From an uncultured Alteromonadaceae bacterium (GTDB lineage: Bacteria > Pseudomonadota > Gammaproteobacteria > Enterobacterales > Alteromonadaceae), in NCBI GenBank assembly GCA_947494925.1, contig CANLWS010000004.1:124001-188000 (forward strand): a stretch of 64,000 nucleotides of DNA. Reading direction: 5' to 3'. Below are positions 43,769 to 54,000 of this stretch, piece after piece. Position numbers and translations under genes: made by a program. The stretch's first letter is position 1; each line of letters starts with the position of its first letter. Under the pieces are notes generated by a model that saw only the letters and a list, made by a program, of their open reading frames with translations, did no database searches and had not been told where the DNA came from.

Positions 43769-44635
43769 TTACAAGTGATTTGGAACGTTCTGTTTAAGGT
43801 GCTCTATCACCTGTTGTTGCAACACAGATAGGTAACGATTTTTGACGTAGCAGAGGATAACCGGGCTGGTAATCGCCTTGGTGTAATGGATGATTTCAAA
43901 CTCCTGATCGTCTTTGATGATATGCCGGGATACAACGGCCTCACCAAAGCCCAAGCGGACACCGTCGATTAAGCCATACACATCATCGTAAAAGCACCGA
44001 TCAAATTCAAAGTCTCCCAACCCTTGCGCGTCAAAGAAATTATAAGTGGTGACATCGTGCGCATCATGATCGAGAAAGATTGGTGGGTCAGGTTGATGCA
44101 GTGTGTCTTTGTTACGAATGTGCACCAAAGTCTCGTGACCAAGGAGGTCAAACTGCAGGCGCTGATCAGGGACTTCAGCATCAAGTACAATAAAATCCAC
44201 CTCACCGGACAGCAACAGTTGGGGCAACTCCCGCAATTCTCTGGAAAAGAACTCTACTCGCAATTGATGGGGGGAATTAATCAGTGGCAGTAAAGAGGGC
44301 ATGATAACGGAACGCATCACCGAGCTGAAAGCGCCCACCCGGATAATCCCATTGGCAATGGCACTGCGCCCAGTGACCTGATTTAACACATCCTGCTCGC
44401 GAGCTTGCAAGTCCGACACATAGTCAAACAAAACTTTACCTTGCTCCGTCAGGCCAATACCTTCGGGGCTGCGGATCAACAAATTTGTGCCTAATTCCTG
44501 CTCTAACTTCAGCACCCGCTGGGACAGCGCTGACTGGGTAATACAGAGTGTATCCGCCGCCTGACAAAAGCTCTTGTCCAAGGCTGCCTGATAAAACGCA
44601 TTCAAACGATCAGTATTGAGTTTCATAGTATCCAA
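43769..44635 (-). CDS. LysR-family regulator (ArgP-like style)
   Basis: A 288-residue LysR protein with HTH LNAFYQAALDKSFCQAADTLCITQSALSQRVLKLEQELG and an effector domain that includes SGEVDFIVLDAEVPDQRLQ. The ordering resembles ArgP/IciA-type regulators, though closer assignment is not possible. It is divergent from the ECF sigma gene and is on the same strand as, and upstream of, the small membrane protein and the MddA-like methyltransferase (163-base gap), which it may control. Confidence 0.9.
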   Translation of the reverse strand: MDTMKLNTDRLNAFYQAALDKSFCQAADTLCITQSALSQRVLKLEQELGTNLLIRSPEGIGLTEQGKVLFDYVSDLQAREQDVLNQVTGRSAIANGIIRVGAFSSVMRSVIMPSLLPLINSPHQLRVEFFSRELRELPQLLLSGEVDFIVLDAEVPDQRLQFDLLGHETLVHIRNKDTLHQPDPPIFLDHDAHDVTTYNFFDAQGLGDFEFDRCFYDDVYGLIDGVRLGFGEAVVSRHIIKDDQEFEIIHYTKAITSPVILCYVKNRYLSVLQQQVIEHLKQNVPNHL

Positions 44636-44849
44636 CTAAGGCAAAACGGCTTTCGCTCCACTACTGTGAAAGCTTAGCTGAACACAGCGCACCAAGCCAG
44701 TGTTTGTAGCGTTGAGAAACACTTATGAGCATAGGTTTCAAACAACTCTGAAAACTTTGAAATAATTGCGATAATCAATAAGATAGCTGTTATTTAGCGC
44801 CAGAATAGAGTACATTTTGATTGTATTTTGAGCGATTGGATATTTTTGT

Positions 44850-45389
44850 ATGCTGACTTGTTTCGACGCAGCGTTTGATGCTCTTCCGAAAGCGCAACAG
44901 TCTGCCCTGCTAGACGAGCTTAGGCGCATTGCCCGTCGCTATATAAATCAGGAGCGACCGGGGCACACCTTTCAAGCCACAGAATTAGTCAACGAAGCCT
45001 ACGCTAGCCTGGCAGGTAAACAAATAGAAGTAGAGAATCGCAAACACTTTATTGCCATCGCTGCCCGTCAGATGCGCCGCCTTCTTGTGAATTATGCCCG
45101 TAAAAAACTAACAGAAAAGCGCAGCAGCAAGCCTGTTACCTTGACCATCAGTGACATTGCCTCCGAATCGAACGTCAACACGGTCGAGTTGATTTACATA
45201 GACAAACTCCTCGATGATCTCAACACAATTGACAATCGTGGTGCCTTGGCATTTGAGTTGAAAATATTTTCCTCACTCACTAACCCCGAAATTGCAAACG
45301 TAATGGGCATGTCCCTCGCAACGACTGAGAGGGATATCAAGGCTGCCCGGGCCTGGTTAAAAACCGAATTGAGTTCAGTCAATGACTAA
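44850..45389 (+). CDS. ECF sigma factor of the Ser/Thr-kinase-linked type
   Basis: A 179-residue sigma factor. The sigma-2 region (FQATELVNEAYASLAGKQIEVENRKHFIAIAARQMRRLLVNYARKK) and the sigma-4 HTH (LTNPEIANVMGMSLATTERDIKAARAWLKTEL) are clear. The RRLLVNYAR pattern is typical of the ECF group found beside serine/threonine kinases (TIGR02999-like, ECF43-like). No anti-sigma gene is adjacent; the kinase gene 62 bases downstream presumably controls activity by phosphorylation. Confidence 0.92.
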   Translation: MLTCFDAAFDALPKAQQSALLDELRRIARRYINQERPGHTFQATELVNEAYASLAGKQIEVENRKHFIAIAARQMRRLLVNYARKKLTEKRSSKPVTLTISDIASESNVNTVELIYIDKLLDDLNTIDNRGALAFELKIFSSLTNPEIANVMGMSLATTERDIKAARAWLKTELSSVND

Positions 45390-45451
45390 GAGGTGTCGCA
45401 CTAACACCTTGCCCTGATCACACTTACTGTAAGATATGCACCAGGAAAATC

Positions 45452-48082
45452 ATGAATAAAGCACAATGGCAGGAAATCAAAGACCTCTTCCACCAAGCGG
45501 ATGGCCTCCCTAATGGACAAAGAGATGACTGGGTCAAAAGCCAGTCAAGCTCGACAGAAGTCTATGCCAAGGTCATGGCAATGCTGGCTGAGGAGGATGA
45601 TCCCCAAGCTACTCCGATCACTAATATCGTCAACGCCAATGCACAAGATCTGATTGCGACTGAGCAAGGTCTGGCACCGGGTGATCACATTGAGCAATTC
45701 TCGGTGATAAACCTTATTGGTGAGGGCGGCATGGGCAGCGTTTATCTGGCAGAACGGGCTGATGGTGAATTTGAGCAGAAGGTAGCTATTAAAGTCATTC
45801 ACCAACATAAAATCACACCTAATCTGGAGCTACGATTCAAGCAGGAAAGGCAAATCCTAGCCGAATTAAATCACAAAAATATCTCTGGACTGATTGGCGG
45901 TGGGGTATCAGACCAAGGCCTGCACTATATCATCATGGAATACGTGGATGGTGTACCCATTACAGATTATTGCCAGGAGCAGGCTTTAAATTTAGAAGGA
46001 CGGCTATCCTTGTTCAAACAGGTATTGTCGGCCATCAAGTTTGCGCACCAAAATCTGATCGTGCACAGAGATATTAAACCGGGCAACGTGTTCGTCACCA
46101 ACAATGGAGATGTTAAATTGCTCGATTTTGGCATTGCCAAACTGATCCATCAGAACAGCCAAGCCAAGGTTGATGAAACTCAGGTCCAGGATCATGCCTA
46201 TAGCCATACCTGTGCTGCGCCAGAGCAAATACTCAAACAAACCATTACAACTCAAACTGATGTGTATGGTTTGGGCGCATTGTTAATGCAAATTCTTACC
46301 GGTGACAATCTATTTGAACTGCAAGGTAAAACCAATCATGACGTTGAAACCCTTATTTTGGAGAAAACGCCCGACAAGCCAAGCAACAAATGCTGGAAGT
46401 CCACGCACCAACAAAACCGACAATTGGCCAACAAGGTAAAAGGCGATTTGGACACTATTGTGCTCAAGGCATTGAGCAAAGAGCCTGAAAACAGATATGT
46501 CAGCGCCGCACAGTTTGCCGAAGATATCGATCGTTACCTGAACCACTACCCCATTATTGCTAAACCACAAAGCCGTCGCGATACGCTCGTTAAGTTTGTG
46601 CAGCGGAACACCCTCGCCTCCGGATTGGCTGCCGCGTTTGTGATTAGCTTGATAGCTGGCTCAGCAGTGGTGTTTTACCAAAGCACCCAAATTGAGCAGG
46701 AGCGAAACCGAGCCCTTGCTCAGGCCAGCATTGCCCGTCAAACCACAGACTATCTGACCACCATGTTTAAGGCCGCTGATCCCAACCTCAACGACGGAGA
46801 GATATTCACCGCCAAAATGTTAGTTGACCAGGCTAACGCTAGCTTGGCACAACTGGATGCGTCGGACGATATTAAGGTGGAATTACTTACCGTTATCGCC
46901 AGTGTGTACAGTCAAATAGGTGATTATGAAAAAGCACAATCTTTACACGAACAAGCCCAGAAGTTGCTGAGCAAGTCGTCTGCGCAATCGATCAATACGC
47001 AAAGAATGAAGGTGTTACTGCAACATGAGGTAGGAGATTTGCACACCATCGAGGGGCGGTATGATCAGGCCATCGAAGTTTTCACACAACAACTGGCGGA
47101 TTTAAGATCATTGGAAGAGGCTGAGGTACCTATGGAGTTGGATATCGAACACTACGTCATTAAAGCCCACTTCAATCTTGCCACAGCATTGAGCTACAGC
47201 GGTCAGGATGAGCCTAGTTTAACCCACTATAGAATGGCCATCACGCTGACCAAAGGTAGTGACAAAGAACCCGAGTTTTTGGCCGCGAGTTATTTTGCGT
47301 ATGGCCATGCGCTTCGATTATTGGCTAGGTTTGAAGAATCGAGAGAAAACTTGTTGGAAGGGATACGTATTGCCAAACGTTATGACGAAAAGCCAACCTT
47401 GGATTTGGCTCACGGGATGAACCAACTCGCCAGTACCTTAATCAGCCTCAATAATCTGGATGGCGCCCTTGAATACGCACTGGAAGGGTTAGCGATCCGC
47501 CAGAACATCCATCAAAGCGAACACATAGAAATCGTGTCGAGCATGGGTAATGTGGCAAACGTGTATGCGCACCAGGGAAAATTGGATCAAGCGATTGAGA
47601 TGCGCAAGCAAAGCCTGTCGCAGTTAGAGCGTACTCTGGGAAAAACCCATCCCTTCTATGGTGTCGTCACCCAAGTGATTGGTCGATTGTTATTGATGAA
47701 CAATCAATTGGACAAAGCTGAGCAGTATTTACTCGAAGCAGAGGACTTGTTGCGCGTTGCCTTTCCTGATGGCAACAAATTGAACGCTGAACCCCTTACA
47801 CATTTGGGACACTTATACTTGATCAAGAACCAGAATTCCGACGCCTATGAAGCACTGTCACGGGCAGTGACAATGTTTAAGCAACATGTACCTGAAGGGC
47901 ATCACTTGCTGGCAAGCGCACAGTTATTTTATCAAATTGCGGCGATGCGAAATGGTGCCTCAAAGGAGCAGGTTCAGCCGAAACTGGAAGATGCCTTGGC
48001 CACCTTCGCCAACACCTATGCGCCAGGCAGCAAACAATATGACAAACTTGTTAAATCAATGAACAGACTGCTCAACCGGTGA
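45452..48082 (+). CDS. Membrane Ser/Thr protein kinase with TPR tail
   Basis: An 876-residue Hanks-type kinase. Catalytic domain about 82-365: glycine loop GEGGMGSV (91-97), AIK Lys114, HRDIKPGN with Asp207, and DFG 225-227 are all intact. A transmembrane helix at about 389-409 separates it from a C-terminal region (about 420-870) of tetratricopeptide repeats (YSQIGDYEKAQSLHEQAQKLL, GNVANVYAHQGKLDQAIEMRKQ, HLGHLYLIKNQNSDAYEALS), which would be periplasmic. It pairs with the ECF sigma factor immediately upstream and is followed by a surface-protein cluster it may regulate. Confidence 0.93.
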   Translation: MNKAQWQEIKDLFHQADGLPNGQRDDWVKSQSSSTEVYAKVMAMLAEEDDPQATPITNIVNANAQDLIATEQGLAPGDHIEQFSVINLIGEGGMGSVYLAERADGEFEQKVAIKVIHQHKITPNLELRFKQERQILAELNHKNISGLIGGGVSDQGLHYIIMEYVDGVPITDYCQEQALNLEGRLSLFKQVLSAIKFAHQNLIVHRDIKPGNVFVTNNGDVKLLDFGIAKLIHQNSQAKVDETQVQDHAYSHTCAAPEQILKQTITTQTDVYGLGALLMQILTGDNLFELQGKTNHDVETLILEKTPDKPSNKCWKSTHQQNRQLANKVKGDLDTIVLKALSKEPENRYVSAAQFAEDIDRYLNHYPIIAKPQSRRDTLVKFVQRNTLASGLAAAFVISLIAGSAVVFYQSTQIEQERNRALAQASIARQTTDYLTTMFKAADPNLNDGEIFTAKMLVDQANASLAQLDASDDIKVELLTVIASVYSQIGDYEKAQSLHEQAQKLLSKSSAQSINTQRMKVLLQHEVGDLHTIEGRYDQAIEVFTQQLADLRSLEEAEVPMELDIEHYVIKAHFNLATALSYSGQDEPSLTHYRMAITLTKGSDKEPEFLAASYFAYGHALRLLARFEESRENLLEGIRIAKRYDEKPTLDLAHGMNQLASTLISLNNLDGALEYALEGLAIRQNIHQSEHIEIVSSMGNVANVYAHQGKLDQAIEMRKQSLSQLERTLGKTHPFYGVVTQVIGRLLLMNNQLDKAEQYLLEAEDLLRVAFPDGNKLNAEPLTHLGHLYLIKNQNSDAYEALSRAVTMFKQHVPEGHHLLASAQLFYQIAAMRNGASKEQVQPKLEDALATFANTYAPGSKQYDKLVKSMNRLLNR

Positions 48083-48285
48083 TTGTCGTCGTGCTTTTAG
48101 AATTTCTCCACTTTGCTTAAATTGGCGTGACTAAACGCTCTATTTACTGTCAATAACATTCTCCCTGTACCCAGCTAGACCTGCACGTTGATAAAGAATT
48201 ACCATTTTTTTTCTTTTTCGTGAGGGTGTTTTTGTTCATTCCGCGCATTGAATAAATGAATAACAAACAATGTATGGAGAAGGAC

Positions 48286-50280
48286 ATGAAACAATCACTA
48301 CCCAAGGACCTGATACTGCTCTCAATTATTACCGGTTTAACTGCCTGCGGAGGCGGCGGAGGCGGAGGTGGTTCAAGCAGCTCTGGAGGAGGCAGTGCGC
48401 CTGCCCCAACAGGTCAGGCCCCCACCGTCAGCGTTGAAGAGCGTATTGTGGTTAGTGCCGGACAATCGGTCACACTCACTGCGACGGCATCCGATCCCGA
48501 TGGCGATACCATCAGTTACAGTTGGCAACAACAAAACGATACCGCAGTGAATAACCGCAGTGGTTTTGACAGCGCAGAAGCCAGCTTCAGCGCGCCAGAC
48601 CATGTGACAACCTTGAATTTTACTGTTACGGCTGCGGCTAATGGTCAATCAGACCAGGATTCTATATTGGTCATAGTGGTGGAAGATACCGCGTCAGCCA
48701 TTTTTGTCGACAGCGATTTTACCGGCACACCAGATGGTTCAATTGATGCGCCATATACGGATTTGGCCAGTATCCTTGACCAGACGCTAAACGATAACCT
48801 GGACAAGGACTTTTACCTCAACACCCCTGCTTCGGGTGCTTACAGCCTTTGGTTGGACAACTTCCGATCCATTTTCAATAACGTCAGTGTGTACGGAGGC
48901 TACGCCGATGACTGGTCACGGGACCCGATTAACAATCAAACGCCTGTCATGACTGATGGACGCATTGGTTTGCAATTTGAAAACAGCAGTGAATTTATCG
49001 AAATATCAGGCTTGAACCTGGAAGTCACGCAGCAGGATGCCGGACTGATTGGCTCTGCGGCTGGCGTAAACATTTCTCGTTCATCAGGGGAATTTATCGT
49101 TCGGTACAACACCATTACAGTCGCAGATAGCCCTGCAGATTCCAATGCTCTTTTGAATGCAGGTGTCGTCGCATATGATGTCAGCACATTTCGATTGTTA
49201 AACAATAGAATTGAAGCGGGCAATGCCGTTTCTGGCAACAACGTTACTGCAAGGACCAGTGGCGTGGGATCCGATGGCAATGACGGCGAAGACGGTCGTG
49301 TAGGGTTTAACACCACTGGCGGAGATGGCGCTAGCGGCACAACAGGCTGGAATGGCGGAAGAGGAGGAAACGCTGGGAATACCTCTTTTGAAGCTGGCGA
49401 CTCGGGTGAAAAAGGTGCAGGTAGAAACACCACACCCATTGCAGCCGGAGGATGTGGCGGCGGTGGCGGTGCTGCGGGCTCAAATCAGGGTGTCATACGC
49501 ACTGGCGGCAGTGGTTGCGAAGGAGAAAATGGCGCCAGAGGTCCGGGAGGAAGAGGCTCCTCGGGCTATGGAACGTTAAACGGATTTGGATTTTTCGAAG
49601 CCAGCCAGGGTAGCCAAGGCCTTACGGGATACTCCGGTGCTGGCGGCGGCGGTGGCGGCGGCGGTGGCTCTGGTGCCCTGGGAGCCAACGGTGGTGCTGG
49701 CGGCGGTGGCGGTGAAGGTGGCGGTGGAGGAGCCGGCGGTTTCGGAGCCAATTCTGGCGGTGCATCCATGGGTATCTACCTTGTTGGCGGCGACATGAAT
49801 GAAATCGCAGACAACGAGATCATCGCAGGCAACGGTGGTATCGGCGGGATAGGTGGTCGAGGAGCCTTAGGGGGCGAAGGCGGTAGCGGCGGCGAAGGCG
49901 CTGATGGCAATGATTTCGGCGGTAATGCCTTTGGCGGTAAGGGCGGTAACGGCGGCAAAGGTGGTAAAGGTGGCGAAGGAGGCCAAGGCGGCTCAGGCGG
50001 TGGTGGTCCCTCATTTGGCATATTCCTCGCAGCCAATACACCTGCCACTATCCAAAATAATCAGATCACCACAGGTGAGGCTGGTGATGGCGGTTCGGCT
50101 AATTATACAGACGAAGCACAAGCCGCAGGCAAAGGCGGTTGGAGTGTCGGCATATTTGACGGAGACACCAGTGACAGCTCTAGTGTTATAGAGCAAAACA
50201 ACAGTTTCACCTTGGGGCAAGCTGGCGCAGATGGCAACCCCTCTGAAGGAGAAGGCATCCGACAGGAAACCAACCTATAA
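48286..50280 (+). CDS. Glycine-rich surface lipoprotein with Ig-like domain
   Basis: A 664-residue lipoprotein. ATG 48286 is preferred because GGAGAAGG lies immediately upstream and the signal MKQSLPKDLILLSIITGLTAC ends in a lipobox (LTAC); an in-frame ATG at 48256 is the alternative. After the Cys comes a poly-Gly/Ser spacer, an Ig/PKD-like domain (about 50-135, SVEERIVVSAGQSVTLTATASDPDGDTISYSW) and a right-handed-beta-helix-like region (about 140-320, with recurring NNRIEAGNAV-type turns). The last 330 residues alternate long Gly-rich blocks of GG/GxG triplets with short helix-like units (SFGIFLAANTPATIQNNQITTGE). Likely an adhesin or surface scaffold. Confidence 0.8.
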   Translation: MKQSLPKDLILLSIITGLTACGGGGGGGGSSSSGGGSAPAPTGQAPTVSVEERIVVSAGQSVTLTATASDPDGDTISYSWQQQNDTAVNNRSGFDSAEASFSAPDHVTTLNFTVTAAANGQSDQDSILVIVVEDTASAIFVDSDFTGTPDGSIDAPYTDLASILDQTLNDNLDKDFYLNTPASGAYSLWLDNFRSIFNNVSVYGGYADDWSRDPINNQTPVMTDGRIGLQFENSSEFIEISGLNLEVTQQDAGLIGSAAGVNISRSSGEFIVRYNTITVADSPADSNALLNAGVVAYDVSTFRLLNNRIEAGNAVSGNNVTARTSGVGSDGNDGEDGRVGFNTTGGDGASGTTGWNGGRGGNAGNTSFEAGDSGEKGAGRNTTPIAAGGCGGGGGAAGSNQGVIRTGGSGCEGENGARGPGGRGSSGYGTLNGFGFFEASQGSQGLTGYSGAGGGGGGGGGSGALGANGGAGGGGGEGGGGGAGGFGANSGGASMGIYLVGGDMNEIADNEIIAGNGGIGGIGGRGALGGEGGSGGEGADGNDFGGNAFGGKGGNGGKGGKGGEGGQGGSGGGGPSFGIFLAANTPATIQNNQITTGEAGDGGSANYTDEAQAAGKGGWSVGIFDGDTSDSSSVIEQNNSFTLGQAGADGNPSEGEGIRQETNL

Positions 50281-50314
50281 AAGCTCAACCTAAGCTTGAT
50301 TCGCAAAGATAAAT

Positions 50315-50348
50315 GGGGTCAGAGCCGATTTATTCAGCTCTGACACCT
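50315..50348 (+). terminator. REP-like hairpin after the glycine-rich gene
   Basis: GGGGTCAGAGCC and AGCTCTGACACC pair imperfectly across a short loop and are followed by TTTATT. The core matches the hairpin at 42380-42427, so the element is a dispersed repeat doubling as terminator for the gene ending at 50280. Confidence 0.55.
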
Positions 50349-50447
50349 TTATTAAGAGCAAGTGTCAGCCCCCCTACTTTAAAAACTTAAACAACCACAA
50401 TCCCAAAATTAACAAAACAACCGCCACCCCCGAGAAACCAAAATAAA

Positions 50448-50536
50448 CGTCATCCCCGAACGCTCTTGTCGGGGATCCTGCCAAACCACTCCATTAAACC
50501 AAACAGATCCCGACCCAAACGCATTGCCGGGATGAC
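50448..50536. repeat. Copy 2 of the dispersed palindromic repeat
   Basis: Begins CGTCATCCCCGAACGCTCTT and ends CATTGCCGGGATGAC; about 90 bases and clearly homologous to 42227-42317, with most substitutions in the middle. Confidence 0.8.
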
Positions 50537-50539
50537 AGG

Positions 50540-50573
50540 AAAAATCAAAGAACACCGTAATCCCCTAGAAAAC
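50540..50573. repeat. Direct repeat, left copy (matches 57447-57480)
   Basis: The sequence AAAAATCAAAGAACACCGTA continuing through TCCCCTAGAAAACA is nearly identical to 57447-57480 (differences at two positions). It brackets a 6.9-kb block that contains the dockerin/cohesin pair and the HTH-TPR regulator. Confidence 0.75.
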
Positions 50574-50607
50574 AAAATAAGCGTCATACCCGAGAAAGTA
50601 AAATAAA

Positions 50608-50670
50608 CGTCATCCCCGAATGCTCTTGTCGGGGATCTTGCCAAAACACACTAAATAAGCCAATAGAGCC
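50608..50670. repeat. Copy 3 of the dispersed palindromic repeat, partial
   Basis: Begins CGTCATCCCCGAATGCTCTT, identical to copy 2 in its first half, then diverges and lacks the right-hand terminus. It is part of the 160-base tandem arrangement with copy 2. Confidence 0.7.
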
Positions 50671-51031
50671 CAACCAGGTGCAGGTGACACAACGTCAAAG
50701 TAATAATGCTCTCAGCTTGAACCAACTCAATTGTGCAATGCATGGCTAAACCAGTTTTGATGATGAACGGCCTACCGTTTTAATGCAGGTGCCTCTATCA
50801 AAAAACCAGTTGTTCTGATCCTCCGACTCATTATGGCTCTCTGATGAAGCTCACACTTAGCCTAGTTAATGTCAGTTAAGTAGCGAATGCTTCACTTAAG
50901 CATTTTTGACCTATTTTTAGCCCGTCAGTCCATTAGATTTAAACAGTTAGCTCGCCCTTTTCAGGGTCGGGTAACAACAAATCTGACCAAATTCAGCTGG
51001 TCGTTACAATGAAATCAACCGGAAGAATGCA

Positions 51032-54000
51032 ATGAAACGATCTCTATTTCCTCATGATGAGAAACGCGTCTCAGAACCGAATTATTTGTCACTAGGCAGG
51101 TTCGGACTCGAAGTGAAAAAAGCGGTTCAGCTTGGACCAACCGCACTACTACTTTTTGTTATCTCATTTTCCAATGCATACGCAAATGATTTGGTGAACG
51201 GTGGCTCAGTTGATGGCGCTATCAGTGTTAGCGGCCAAACAGACCAATGGTTTTTTACCGGAACGGCAGGTGAGCTGGTAACCTTAACGGTGGCCGATAC
51301 CAGCAATGAACTCTTCGATCCTGAAATTACTGTTTTTTCGCCTAGCGGAGTCCTGCTCAGCAGTACCAGTGCTTTTCAGGCAGCGACACTCTACAACGTT
51401 GCACTCACCGAGACTGGTACTTACTCTGTATCGATAAGGGATGGCGCAACGAATGGAAGGACACAGACTGGCTTGTATCGAGTCCACCTTGCCAAGTCGA
51501 AGAATACCAACGAGCTTGGGACCCTCATCGACGGCGGATTTGTCAGTGAGTCGATTACGTTAGGCGACCTGGATACCTGGCAGTTCGAGGCCACTGTGGG
51601 CGAGCTCGTAACACTTACTGTAGCAGATACAAGCAGCGCTCTTTTTGACCCTGAAATAAGCATTTACTCACCCGATGGCGCCCTTTTTGCCCGCACCAAC
51701 GATTTCCATGCCGGCATAATATACAACGGTGAGATAACCCAAACAGGCACGTATGTCGTCATGGTAAACGATGGGCCGACTAATGGTCGCTCACAAACTG
51801 GTGATTACCAAGTCCATTTTGCCAAATCAATCAATAGCAACGAACACGGTACCTTAGTCAACGGCGGTTTTGTGACGGAATCAATTTCCATTGGCGATAC
51901 TGATACCTGGCGTTTTGTTGCAGAACCCGGCGAGCTGGTCACCCTGACCGTGGCTGATATCAGTAACGAGTTGTTTGATCCAGAACTGTCTGTGTACACA
52001 CCAGACGGTAATTTATTCGCTCGCACCAATGATTTTCATGCAGGCATGATCTACGCTGCTGAAATTAGTCAGGCAGGTACTTATGTTGTCATGGTCAACG
52101 ACGGGGCCACCAATGGCCGCTCGCAAACCGGCGACTACCAGGTACAATTTGCCAAGTCGAGCACAGCTAACGAGCACGGCGAACTGGTCAATGGCGGCTT
52201 TGTTGAAGAGTCGATTACGCTTGGCGATCTCGACACCTGGGTGTTCGACGCAACCTCTAATCAGCTTCTGACGTTAACCGTTGCAGACCTTAGCAGCGCA
52301 CTTTTTGACCCTGAAATATCAGTATTTGCACCGGATGGCAGTTTGTTCGCCCGCACCAATGATTTTCATGCAGGTATGCTTTACAACGCCGACATCTCGC
52401 AATCGGGCAGATATGTTGTCATGATCAACGATGGCGCAACCAATGGTCGTTCGCAAGGAGGTGACTATCAGGTGCATTTGGCAAAATCCGTGAATACCAG
52501 TGAGCATGGAGAGATTTCGAATGCCAGCTTTGTAGAAGAAACTATCACACTCGGTGATTTGGACACCTGGACATTCGACGCCCAAGCTGGCGAATTGGCC
52601 ACCTTAACAGTTGCCGATACCAGTGGCGCGTTGTTCGACCCGCAAATATCAGTGTACTCACTTGATGGTAGGCTGGTCAGCACTGCTGGCGGTTTTGCAT
52701 CTGGCATTATCTTCAACATTGATATTACCGAGTCGGGCACATACGTTGTGATGGTGAACGACGGTGCCACCAATGGACGCTCACAGGGTGGGACTTACCA
52801 GGTACACCTGGCAAAATCCATTGGTAGCAATGAGCACGGACAATTGTTTGGGTCTGGTACCTTTGATGAAACTACTACCCTTGGTGACCTGGATACAGTC
52901 ACCTTTTTCGCCTCCGAAGGGGACCAGATCTCCCTGCGGATGGAAGATCTGAATCTTGCCCTTTTTGACCCACACCTGGTTGTGTATACGCCAGATGGAC
53001 GATATTTCACCCAGGCTTCAGGATTTACCAACGCGACGCTCAATGACCTGAGCTTGCCTCAAACAGGCGTTTACGTTGTGTTAATGAAAGACGGCACCAC
53101 CAACGGTAGTTCGCAAAGTGGCGACTATAGACTGCACTTCAATTTACCTGATCTTCCGCCTGATCCGGAAGAACCTGTAGCGGTAATTACTGCACCGGCG
53201 CAGGTATTTAAAAACTCAACAATAGAATTGAATGGCAGCGCCTCCTTTGATCCAGACGACAGCCCCGAGCCACTGTCCTTCAGTTGGCAGCTTATCGATG
53301 TGCCTCAAGGAAGTACCATCACAGATGTCGCTATTGATGAAACTAACCCTGCACTTGCCAGCCTGGTTGGGGACTTAAGCGGGATCTATCGCGTTGAGCT
53401 AACCGTGGATGATGGCTTATTAAGCGACAGCACAGTAGCGGAAGTGACTGTTTTAAACCGTGCGCCAATTGCCGACGCTGGGTTGGACCAACAAGCCAAT
53501 GAGGGTGACTCAGTGGAATTAGACGGCTTCGCGTCAAGCGATCCCGATGGCGATGTCATCACCTATCAATGGCAAATTTTATCTGTTCCAGCCGGTAGCA
53601 GTGTCAACCAGTTGCCGGGCGATACCCTGCCTAACCCTGTTTTCGTGGCCGATGTTGATGGCACATTTGAATTCAGTCTGACGGTTTCTGACGGTGAAGA
53701 CAGTAGTCAGGAAGACAGAGTGAGCGTAACAGTACTTCCCGGCAATTTGGCACCGCAGGCGCGCATCGAGTTAGAAGGTGACACATTTGAGGTGGGAGAG
53801 ACAGTAGCGTTAAACGGCAGCAACAGTTCTGATCCTGACCAGGGACCAGCTCCTTTATCCTACCAGTGGTCGGTGATTTCAACACCTGCAGAAAGTGCCC
53901 TAACCACAAATGACATCCTAAACAGAACAAGCGTACTTGCCAGTTTAGTTCCTGACGTTGAAGGTGTATACGTTTTTGCGCTCCGGGTAGACGATGGAGA

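Larger units (their letters stand above)
50281..51031. other. Long intergenic region carrying repeats
   Basis: A 751-base gap with no gene seen. From the left it holds a REP-like hairpin (50315-50348), two tandem copies about 160 bases apart of a unit containing CCCGAGAAAC/GAAATAAACG followed by the dispersed palindromic repeat (50421-50536, 50581-50670), and the 34-base direct repeat at 50540-50573. From 50700 to 51031 I see nothing but the leader of the large repeat protein. Confidence 0.6.

Noticed and set aside
48936-50048. Minus-strand proline-rich open frames across the glycine-rich gene
   Set aside because: They are the antisense reflection of GGN codons in the glycine-rich coding sequence, not independent genes.
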